Both the position numbers and the translations under genes were made by a program. Positions 1 to 15,387 of a DNA stretch of 62,726 nucleotides are shown piece after piece (the stretch's first letter is position 1; each line of letters opens with the position of its first letter). Where the stretch lies: contig DZDJ01000004.1 of the NCBI GenBank assembly GCA_022736715.1, positions 1 to 62,726 of the forward strand, in the 5' to 3' direction. The DNA comes from Edaphobacter aggregans (GTDB lineage: Bacteria > Acidobacteriota > Terriglobia > Terriglobales > Acidobacteriaceae). The notes below the pieces were generated by a model. The model was not told the DNA's origin, did no database searches, and saw only the letters and a program-made list of their open reading frames with translations.

Positions 1-107
1 CCCTAAAACTTCCTGCATACTCAAAAGAGCGTCTCAACTCTCCGTTGGGACCAGTCGAAGACCACGGCCTTGCGGAAAAGTGCTTGTGCGGTGGGAGACG
101 AGGACAG

Positions 108-818
108 ATGGCTAAGAAATCCAGCAAGAATATTACGAAGGCGCGCGCGCTCGTTGAGCAGCGTCCTTATGCGTTGGCCGAAGCGGTTCCGCTGCTCCAG
201 AAGGCCAAGTTTGCCAAGTTTGATGAGACCGTCGATCTGACGATGCGTCTGGGTGTTGACCCGCGTCATGCGGACCAGATGGTGCGTGGCACGGTGGTGT
301 TGCCGCATGGCCTGGGTAAGACCAAGATTGTGGCTGTAATCGCTTCGGGCGACAAGCTGCGCGAGGCAGAGGCTGCCGGCGCCGAGTTTGTGGGCGGCGA
401 CGATCTGGTGGAAAAGATTCAGAAGGAAGGCTGGACGGCATTTGATGCCTTGATCGCTACGCCGGACATGATGAAGTCGGTGGGCCGGTTGGGCAAGGTG
501 CTTGGTCCTCGCGGCCTGATGCCGAACCCGAAGACGGGTACGGTGGCGACGGATGTGGCTGCGGCGGTGAAGGAAATCAAGGCCGGTAAGGTCGAGTTCC
601 GCACGGACAAGACGGCGCTGGTGCATGTCCCGGTGGGTAAGCTGTCGTTCCCGGTGGAGAAGCTGGTGGAGAATGCGATGACGGTGATTACCAGCGTGGT
701 GAAGGCGAAGCCTTCGGCTGCGAAGGGAAGGTACGTCAAGGGCATCACGATCAGCTCGACGATGGGGCCTGGGATCCAGCTTGATGGCGCGGTTGCTGAT
801 GCTGCCGCGAAGTCGTAA
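108..818 (+). CDS. rplA: 50S ribosomal protein L1
   Basis: L1 binds 23S rRNA at the mobile L1 stalk, helps release deacylated tRNA from the E site, and in many bacteria represses its own operon. The 236-residue product has the usual L1 length and the family's conserved core, with GxxKTKxxAVIA near residue 85 and the [15 protein letters not shown] block near residue 140. I chose the ATG at 108 because translation from it begins MAKKSSKN, as in other L1 proteins. An upstream in-frame start at 45 adds 21 residues unlike the family. A GGGAGACGAGGA stretch just upstream serves as ribosome binding site. rplK would be expected upstream but is not in the window. It is first in the rplA-rplJ-rplL-rpoB-rpoC order. 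Confidence 0.97.
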   Translation: MAKKSSKNITKARALVEQRPYALAEAVPLLQKAKFAKFDETVDLTMRLGVDPRHADQMVRGTVVLPHGLGKTKIVAVIASGDKLREAEAAGAEFVGGDDLVEKIQKEGWTAFDALIATPDMMKSVGRLGKVLGPRGLMPNPKTGTVATDVAAAVKEIKAGKVEFRTDKTALVHVPVGKLSFPVEKLVENAMTVITSVVKAKPSAAKGRYVKGITISSTMGPGIQLDGAVADAAAKS

Positions 819-897
819 CCGGCATTATTGGCAGTAGAAATCTGGCCGGCTCTGTACGCGTGTGCGAGGGGCGGGCAACGTAAAAGAGGATTCGATC

Positions 898-1440
898 ATG
901 GCATTGACCAGGGCAAAAAAGACGGAGAAGGTGCAGCAGTTGGCCTCGGAGCTGGAAGGCTCGACGACGGCGATTATTGGCACCTTTGCCAAGCTGACGG
1001 TGGCGCAGGATTTTGAGCTGCGCAAGGTGGTGCGCGGAGCTGGTGGCCGGTATCGCGTGCTGAAGAACAAGCTGGCGGCGCGTGCGGCGCAGGGAACCAG
1101 GATTGAAGCTGCGCTGCAGGGGCTGAAGGGTGTTTCTTCGGTGGCCTATACGAGTGGTGATCCGGTGGCGCTGGCCAAGGCGGTTGAGGGCTGGGTGAAG
1201 GACAATGCGGAGTTCACCTTCAAGCTGGGGATCGTTGATGGTGAAGTGATCACGGCGGATGGCGTGAAGCAGCTGGCGACGATGCCGGGCAAGGAAGAGA
1301 TCTTCTCGAAGCTGCTCTTCCTGATCAATGCTCCGGCGCAGCGCCTGGTGACGGTGTTGAACGCGACGGGCCGTGATCTGGCCGTGGTGGTGAACCAGGG
1401 CGTGAAGGAAAACAAGTTTGCTGGTGCGGCTTCGGCCTAG
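898..1440 (+). CDS. rplJ: 50S ribosomal protein L10
   Basis: L10 anchors L7/L12 dimers to the ribosome and forms the base of the stalk. The 180-residue product begins MALTRAKKTEKV, followed by the N-terminal rRNA-binding fold with the VLKNKLAARA segment near residue 57. The C-terminal helix that carries the L12 dimers ends in an Ala-rich tail. The ATG at 898 is preceded by AAAAGAGGA and fits the family start better than an in-frame upstream start at 862. It lies 79 bp after rplA and 159 bp before rplL. That spacing is too short for a full L10 leader upstream, and I see no convincing leader fold there. Confidence 0.96.
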   Translation: MALTRAKKTEKVQQLASELEGSTTAIIGTFAKLTVAQDFELRKVVRGAGGRYRVLKNKLAARAAQGTRIEAALQGLKGVSSVAYTSGDPVALAKAVEGWVKDNAEFTFKLGIVDGEVITADGVKQLATMPGKEEIFSKLLFLINAPAQRLVTVLNATGRDLAVVVNQGVKENKFAGAASA

Positions 1441-1599
1441 CTGGTGCGCGCAAGCGCGGTAAGTGTGGAATTCGTCAGCAGTTGCGGGTGTGCTGGTCTG
1501 GGCACAACGGAAACCCGGTAAGGCTGGCAGCTGGAAGGAAGATGCGTTCCGGTGGTGGTATGGGTGGTACAAAGTTCAGTTTCTAATTGGAGAAAAGAC

Positions 1600-1977
1600 A
1601 TGGCGGACTTGCAGCAGTTGGAAGATCAGATTGTAGGCCTGAGCCTGCTGGATGCAGCAGCTCTGGTGAAGAAGCTCGAAGAGCGTCTTGGCGTTTCTGC
1701 AGCGGCAGCGGCACCGGTGGTGGTTGCTGGTGGTGCGGGCGCTGCGGCGGCTCCGGTAGCTGAAGAGCAGACCGAGTTCACGGTGATCCTGAAGGATGCC
1801 GGTGCGAACAAGATCAACACCATCAAGGCTGTACGCGAAGTGACGGCCCTGGGTCTGAAGGAAGCGAAGGACCTGGTGGACGGCGCTCCGAAGCCTTTGA
1901 AGGAGAACATCTCAAAGGAAGATGCGGAAGCCATCAAGAAGAAGTTTGATGGTGTCGCAACTGTTGAGATTAAGTAA
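1600..1977 (+). CDS. rplL: 50S ribosomal protein L7/L12
   Basis: This is the multicopy acidic stalk protein that recruits and stimulates translational GTPases. The 125-residue product shows the expected three parts. An N-terminal dimerisation segment covers about residues 1-35. An Ala/Gly/Val-rich flexible hinge follows at about 36-55. The C-terminal globular domain contains the conserved [20 protein letters not shown] helix used to bind factors, and the protein ends in VEIK. The ATG at 1600 follows a GGAGAAAAG ribosome binding site. An earlier in-frame start at 1552 adds residues unlike any L12. A large hairpin lies just downstream of the stop. Confidence 0.97.
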   Translation: MADLQQLEDQIVGLSLLDAAALVKKLEERLGVSAAAAAPVVVAGGAGAAAAPVAEEQTEFTVILKDAGANKINTIKAVREVTALGLKEAKDLVDGAPKPLKENISKEDAEAIKKKFDGVATVEIK

Positions 1978-1999
1978 GCAAGCAATTTGCATGCCAGAG

Positions 2000-2040
2000 C
2001 CGGAAGCGGTATTCTTCTACTTGGGGAATATGGCTTCCGG
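2000..2040 (+). terminator. Large hairpin after rplL (attenuator or processing site)
   Basis: CCGGAAGC at 2000-2007 pairs with GCTTCCGG at 2033-2040. The pairing continues inward through GTATTC against GAATAT after a small bulge. No T-run follows, so it does not look like a simple intrinsic terminator. In Escherichia coli the rplL-rpoB spacer carries an attenuator and an RNase III site that set the ribosomal protein to polymerase ratio. A similar role here is inference from position and fold. Confidence 0.5.
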
Positions 2041-2493
2041 TGAGGTTGCGGCGCAGGGCAGCAGGCGTTGGGGTGTATTCGGGGTGTAAGCTGTTTCTGT
2101 GTGTGGTTTTATCGGTTTTACGCGGTGCACGGCTGGTGGGGCATGTATCGCGGATATGTTTTTGGCAGCGGCAAGCTACAGGTGGGGCGAGCCTGGGGCT
2201 GGCGGGAACCGAACATTCTTATTTCAGAACAGTGCACAATCCGGTTGTGACGCTCGCGAGACGTGCTGTCTTTGCGAGCTTTTGCCGTCTTTTCTGATCG
2301 GTTCTTTTTGCGTGCCCTACGAATTTCGCCCAGCAGTGGAAGGACATTTCGTCGGCCTTTTCCCGTCCGGCGGTAGTACGTATCAGAAAGTTTTAGCGCG
2401 GGAGCGGGCCTTGTACGAGGCGAGGCTTGTTTGAAAAGCGCAGGGAAGGAACCAGGAGAAGTAGCCAGAAGGGTGGTTATTTCTCTGCCTCCA

Positions 2494-2509
2494 CCGCGGT
2501 AAACCGCGG
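2494..2509 (+). repeat. Palindrome CCGCGGTAAACCGCGG upstream of rpoB
   Basis: Two 7-nt arms, CCGCGGT and ACCGCGG, flank an AA loop. This makes a compact hairpin in RNA or a dyad in DNA, 79 bp before the rpoB start codon. It could be a regulator site or part of the leader RNA; nothing in the sequence decides which. Confidence 0.4.
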
Positions 2510-2587
2510 GGTGTGTGCCCGGCAGGCAACGCTGCGGGCAGGCGCCATGGAGACCTCGAAGGCAATACCAAGCCTCAGGAGTGAAGC

Positions 2588-7063
<4,476 letters not shown>

Positions 7064-7073
7064 GCAATTGCGC

Positions 7074-7106
7074 TGTGGCCGCTGGTGAAAAAAGCCAGCG
7101 GCCGCA
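7074..7106 (+). other. Hairpin in the rpoB-rpoC spacer
   Basis: TGGCCGCTGG and CCAGCGGCCG pair around a GTGAAAAAAG-type loop, and A residues rather than T residues follow. It lies 10 bp past the rpoB stop and about 130 bp before rpoC. It is more likely an RNA stability or processing structure than a terminator. Confidence 0.45.
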
Positions 7107-7238
7107 GTAAAAAAGATTTGTTTGAGAACGAACGACTGACAGTGCATGAGGCACTGCAAAAGAGACAGCAGCAGCAGCCAGCAGCGCGCGCCAGGAACCT
7201 GAAGCTCCGAGCCGGTCGCTGCATTGGGAGACAACAAT

Positions 7239-11429
<4,191 letters not shown>

Positions 11430-11451
11430 GACGTATTCGCGCAAGCAACAG

Positions 11452-11486
11452 AACGGCAGGGCCTCGGCCCTGCCGTTTCTTTTTTG
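11452..11486 (+). terminator. Intrinsic terminator of the rpl-rpo operon
   Basis: A perfect 12-bp stem, AACGGCAGGGCC with GGCCCTGCCGTT, has a TC loop and is followed by TCTTTTTT. It starts 23 bp after the rpoC stop. Confidence 0.92.
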
Positions 11487-11516
11487 CCGGCGCAAAGAAT
11501 GGTGTCGGCGAGCACT

Positions 11517-11627
11517 TATAGAGGCTCTCCAGTTCTCGTGGAGTTTCCAGGTGTATGCAGGATGGTTTTCTTGAAAAGCCATTTCAGTGCATCATGTTCC
11601 CTCTACACCAACTGGAGAACCGCTCTA
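11517..11627 (+). mobile_element. MITE-like element, copy 1
   Basis: This 111-bp non-coding element has terminal inverted repeats: TATAGAGGCTCTCCAGTT at the left, and at the right the complement of TAGAGCGGTTCTCCAGTT. It has the same internal blocks as copy 2 at 18429-18545 (CGTGGAGTTTCCAGG, ATGCAGGATGG, GCCATTTCAGTGCATCA, CTCTACACCAACTGG) in the same orientation. The central hairpin is shortened here. No transposase is present, so it would need one supplied in trans. It lies between the rpoC terminator and the promoter of the TonB receptor. Confidence 0.75.
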
Positions 11628-11665
11628 GTGTCGCAAAGCAGTGAGAACTTCACGATATTTTATAG

Positions 11666-11694
11666 TTGACAACGATTTTACGTGGGAGTATGCT
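11666..11694 (+). promoter_or_regulatory. Sigma-70-type promoter for the TonB receptor gene
   Basis: TTGACA at 11666-11671 is followed by a 17-bp spacer and TATGCT at 11689-11694. This -35 is perfect and the -10 is close to consensus, at ideal spacing, about 80 bp before the start codon at 11776. Transcription would begin near 11701. Confidence 0.7.
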
Positions 11695-11775
11695 CCGCCA
11701 CCATAGTGGCATCTGAAAAAGTTTCCGTTTTGAAATACGTAGGACGGAAAGTGACATGCAAAGGAGAAGTAACTT

Positions 11776-14700
11776 ATGAGGGACGGCCAGTCGGGAAGTT
11801 CGAGATTTCTTGTATTGGTGGCGGTTGCAGCATGCATTCTGTTGCCTGCTGGACGTGCCAGGGCGCAGCGCTATTTGGGGGCGATCAGCGGTTCAGTCAA
11901 TGACGCTTCTGGCGCAAAGATTCCAGGAGCGCAAGTTGCGGCGACAGCTGTGGCGACAAGATTTTCCACCAAAGTAACCACAACAGATGCTGGTACGTAC
12001 AACATGCCATCGTTGCAGCCGGGGACATATGTGGTTACTGTAGCTGCGGCGGGCTTCCGGGCTGAAACTCGCACGAACGTTATTTTGACAGCCGGCCAGA
12101 CACAATTGCTGGACTTCGACTTGTCTCCGGGAAGTGTGACCGAAAGTATCGAAGTGATGGCCGATTCTTCGTTGCTGGATACGAGCTCTCCGAATATCAG
12201 CACTACCCTGAGCACGAAAGAGGTAACTGATCTGCCGAATAACGGCCGCAATCCATTTGTGATGGCGACGCTGGCGGCAGGAGTGATCAGCACAGGGTAT
12301 ATAGGCTATTTTCAAGGGAAGTCAAGCCAGTTCACAAATCCTTATAGTGGTGTGGCTGTTTTTGTCACAGCGAATGGCAGCAGTGGCCATAACCGTTTGA
12401 CGTTGGATGGTATTCCAGATGACCCGGCAGAGCGATTTTCTGGTGCCACTTATACGGGATTTGTGCCTTCTCCGGAAGCGGTTCAGGAAGTAAAAGTGCA
12501 GACCTCGATCTTCGACGCACAGATTGGTCATGGAAACGGAACCGTCACCAATACTGTTGTTCGTTCTGGCAGTAACAATTTTCATGGGGCTCTTTACTAC
12601 GTATTCCAGAATACTTATCTGAATGCGAACACGTATGAAAAGGTGCCTACACAGAATGCGGCAACAAATCCGACTGCCCGGAACAATGACCAATTGAGTC
12701 AGACGGGCTTTGTTCTTGATGGCCCCGTATATATTCCGAAGGTCTATAACGGGCACGACAAGACATTTTTTATGGTGTCATTTGAACGGTACGCATCGCA
12801 TACGGCCATAAACTACTCCAGCCGTGTTCCTACGGCTGCAGAAAGGTCGGGTGATTTTTCTGCGCTCTGTACTGGCGGGTTTGTAAATGGTCAGTGCGCA
12901 GCTGGCGTGCAACTATATGATCCGCTTTCATCAGTGGATGCAAATGGAAATCGCACTGCTTATTTTGCAAATGATGATATTTCATCTCGCATCAGTGCGG
13001 CAGGAGCCGCATTGGTGAAGTATTTACCTCTACCAAATGTCCCCGGGACGACAGCAAACAGCACAGTTAATTATATTTCTACGCAAACCTCATTTCCCAG
13101 CACCTATCCTTCATTTATAGTTCGTATCGATCAGGCAATCGGGAACAAGAACAAGCTGAATGCAATTTTCTTCCGCTCAGGGTTGACACAGAACTATCCG
13201 ATGCAGGGGTTCCCGAATGGTATTGGCCCAGGTGGGTATGGCTACCACGTGTATCGCAATAATCGTGGTGGCAGTCTGGATGACGTGCACCAGTTCTCCT
13301 CCACGATGGTGCTGGATTCTCGTTTTGGCTTGATCTATCATCCATTTGGCCTCACCTATCCGGGAAGCTCTGGCTTCGATCTGACTTCCATTGGGGTCAC
13401 CACCAGTGGTCTTCCGTACAACACTTTTCCGGGCACTGCAATGAGCGATAACTATGCGACGCTGGCTGCTGGCGCGGGTGGACAGGTGAGCGAGAACACG
13501 ACCGGTTCTCTGGAAGAAATCCTTACGAAAACATTTGGCCGTCATACGGTTCGCTTTGGCTTTGAAGGGAATCTGATTCGCTATAACGTGCAGAACCCTC
13601 AGAGCGGTTTTGGAAATCTTAACTTTGATCGCAGATTCACGCAGCAGAACTCCGTCAACGTGAATGTTGGTGCAGACGCCAGTTCCGGGGACCCGATGGC
13701 ATCACTGCTGCTCGGATATTTTTCCTCCGTTTCCTACAACATCAGTGCTGCCTACGCGCTGCAACAGATCTATGCCGCACCATTTGTCCAGGACGACTGG
13801 CGCGTCAACGATAAGCTCACCCTAAATCTCGGGGTGCGGTGGGATTATGAGTCGCCTTTCACGGAGCGCTATAACAAGCAGGTGTCTAACTTCTGCATAA
13901 CCTGCCCCAGTCCGCTGCAGAGTTCGGTTCCTGGACTGACATTGAATGGGGGACTTCAGTACACCAGCTCCAGCAACCGGTTCCCATACCCCCGCGATCT
14001 GAATAATTTTCAGCCGCGCCTGGGAATTGCTTACCAGATGAGGCCAACCACGGTCGTCCGGGCAGGCTTTGGCATCATCTATTTCAACACGCTTGAGACC
14101 CCGGTTGGCACAGGCTTCAGCCAGGGTACAAGCTATAGCAACTACATCACCAGTGCTCCAATTAATTCCTTAAGCAACCCCTTGCCTTCTGGTGTGCTGT
14201 TGCCTACGGGGAGTTCGCTGGGGTTGTCAACAGCGTTAGGGCAGGGTGTCAGCTTCATTGATCCTCACCATGTGCAACCAAAGAGTGCGCAGTATTCGGC
14301 AAGCATCCAGCAGCAGCTTCCGGGAAATTTTGCACTACAAATTGCATATATGGGCACCAGGCCCACGCGCCTGGAGGTCAATCACAACATCAATGTGTTG
14401 CCGGAGCAGTACTATAACCAGGGGGCATCGGAGGTCACTTATTTGAATGAAAGAGTTCAGAATCCCATGGCCGGACTATTTTCCGGGACTACAACACTGA
14501 ATAGTGCAACAATCGCGCGCAATTTGCTGCTGCTGCCTTATCCCGAATTCGGCCCGGTAACAGAGCAATATTCGTCCATCGGAAGTGCGCCTTATAACTC
14601 ATTGCAGATACAGGTCAACAAACTCATGGGGCACCATTTTTCATTGCAGGGGAACTTTACCTGGTCGAAGACAATGCTGCGCAACGGGTTTGTAAACAAC

Positions 14701-15306
14701 TTTGGCGCGTCTCCACAGTTGTATTCCGTGCCGGATGGGAATCCAACCTTGGTGGGCAATGTGTTTGGCACTTTGGAACTACCGAAGTTTGCTGCTGCGC
14801 CTTACCTGGAGAAGTTTCTACTGGGTGGATGGGAGCTGAATGGAGTATTTCGTGCTCAAAATGGCCCTCTGGTTTCAGCGCCCGGCAATGTGGACATCAT
14901 TGGAAACGTGAGACAGCCAAACCCAACATATGCGCGTTATTTCAACACCTGCTATGAAAACACCAGCGGTGTGCTTGTAATGTCCACTGCATCTGCTCCA
15001 GCCTGCGACAACTTGTCACCGAAACCGGCATTCCGGCTGCGGGAACCTTATACAACGCAGTCGAACAGTACCGTGCTGAATATCCCTCAGCGAATTCATC
15101 CCTTGGTGGATGCGTCCCTCTTCAAGCAGTTTATTGTGCATGAAGGTGTCAGCTTTGAAATCCGTGGGGAGTTTTTCAATGTGCTGAATACACCCAATTT
15201 CGGCGGTCCGGGAACTGGAACAGGGACGCAGAATTTTGGACAAGTGACTCTGGTACAAGCCAATGATCCACGGATTGGCCAGTTGACGGCCCGCATCAAC
15301 TTCTGA
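11776..15306 (+). CDS. Oar-like TonB-dependent receptor with carboxypeptidase-regulatory domain
   Basis: Outer-membrane transporter of the type expanded in Acidobacteriota, probably importing oligosaccharides or other large nutrients; the substrate cannot be read from the sequence. The 1176-residue product has a signal peptide (hydrophobic residues about 11-30, cleavage near ARAQ). A carboxypeptidase-D-like beta-sandwich follows at about 35-118 (SGSVNDASGAKIPGAQV, then LQPGTYVVTV). Next comes a plug region containing VTDLPNNGRNPF near 155 and a long beta-barrel ending in an aromatic residue (ARINF), as in outer-membrane proteins. AAGGAG lies 9 bp before the ATG. A GH106 rhamnosidase follows after a terminator. 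Base composition is visibly more A/T-rich than rpoC. Confidence 0.9.
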   Translation: MRDGQSGSSRFLVLVAVAACILLPAGRARAQRYLGAISGSVNDASGAKIPGAQVAATAVATRFSTKVTTTDAGTYNMPSLQPGTYVVTVAAAGFRAETRTNVILTAGQTQLLDFDLSPGSVTESIEVMADSSLLDTSSPNISTTLSTKEVTDLPNNGRNPFVMATLAAGVISTGYIGYFQGKSSQFTNPYSGVAVFVTANGSSGHNRLTLDGIPDDPAERFSGATYTGFVPSPEAVQEVKVQTSIFDAQIGHGNGTVTNTVVRSGSNNFHGALYYVFQNTYLNANTYEKVPTQNAATNPTARNNDQLSQTGFVLDGPVYIPKVYNGHDKTFFMVSFERYASHTAINYSSRVPTAAERSGDFSALCTGGFVNGQCAAGVQLYDPLSSVDANGNRTAYFANDDISSRISAAGAALVKYLPLPNVPGTTANSTVNYISTQTSFPSTYPSFIVRIDQAIGNKNKLNAIFFRSGLTQNYPMQGFPNGIGPGGYGYHVYRNNRGGSLDDVHQFSSTMVLDSRFGLIYHPFGLTYPGSSGFDLTSIGVTTSGLPYNTFPGTAMSDNYATLAAGAGGQVSENTTGSLEEILTKTFGRHTVRFGFEGNLIRYNVQNPQSGFGNLNFDRRFTQQNSVNVNVGADASSGDPMASLLLGYFSSVSYNISAAYALQQIYAAPFVQDDWRVNDKLTLNLGVRWDYESPFTERYNKQVSNFCITCPSPLQSSVPGLTLNGGLQYTSSSNRFPYPRDLNNFQPRLGIAYQMRPTTVVRAGFGIIYFNTLETPVGTGFSQGTSYSNYITSAPINSLSNPLPSGVLLPTGSSLGLSTALGQGVSFIDPHHVQPKSAQYSASIQQQLPGNFALQIAYMGTRPTRLEVNHNINVLPEQYYNQGASEVTYLNERVQNPMAGLFSGTTTLNSATIARNLLLLPYPEFGPVTEQYSSIGSAPYNSLQIQVNKLMGHHFSLQGNFTWSKTMLRNGFVNNFGASPQLYSVPDGNPTLVGNVFGTLELPKFAAAPYLEKFLLGGWELNGVFRAQNGPLVSAPGNVDIIGNVRQPNPTYARYFNTCYENTSGVLVMSTASAPACDNLSPKPAFRLREPYTTQSNSTVLNIPQRIHPLVDASLFKQFIVHEGVSFEIRGEFFNVLNTPNFGGPGTGTGTQNFGQVTLVQANDPRIGQLTARINF

Positions 15307-15316
15307 CCGGTGTTGT

Positions 15317-15362
15317 AAAACGGGAAATTCCGGTTAATCGGAATTTCCCGTTTTTATTTTTG
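15317..15362 (+). terminator. Intrinsic terminator after the TonB receptor
   Basis: AAAACGGGAAATTCCG pairs with CGGAATTTCCCGTTTT around a short GTTAAT loop, followed by TTTTATTTTTG. It sits 10 bp past the stop codon, so the downstream rhamnosidase is either read through or has its own promoter. Confidence 0.92.
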
Positions 15363-15387
15363 TAAAGTATAAAGGGATATGTTCTCC

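Larger units (their letters stand above)
1978..2587 (+). other. 610-bp rplL-rpoB intergenic region
   Basis: No convincing gene is present. The region holds the hairpin at 2000-2040, an inverted repeat GCTCGC/GCGAGC at 2252-2279, and a perfect palindrome CCGCGGTAAACCGCGG at 2494-2509 about 80 bp before rpoB. A purine-rich CAGGAGTGAAGC ribosome binding site sits right before the rpoB start. Short open frames here (for example 2040-2297 and 2427-2666 on the plus strand) lack family-like sequence. I could not pick out a clear -35/-10 pair. Confidence 0.5.
11430..11775 (+). other. 346-bp rpoC to TonB-receptor spacer
   Basis: It contains, in order, the rpoC terminator, MITE copy 1, the promoter at 11666-11694 and an AAGGAG ribosome binding site at 11761-11766. 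No additional gene is visible. Confidence 0.7.

Noticed and set aside
1..107. Possible end of rplK at the left edge
   Set aside because: No frame ends with a recognisable L11 C-terminus; only spacer sequence is visible.
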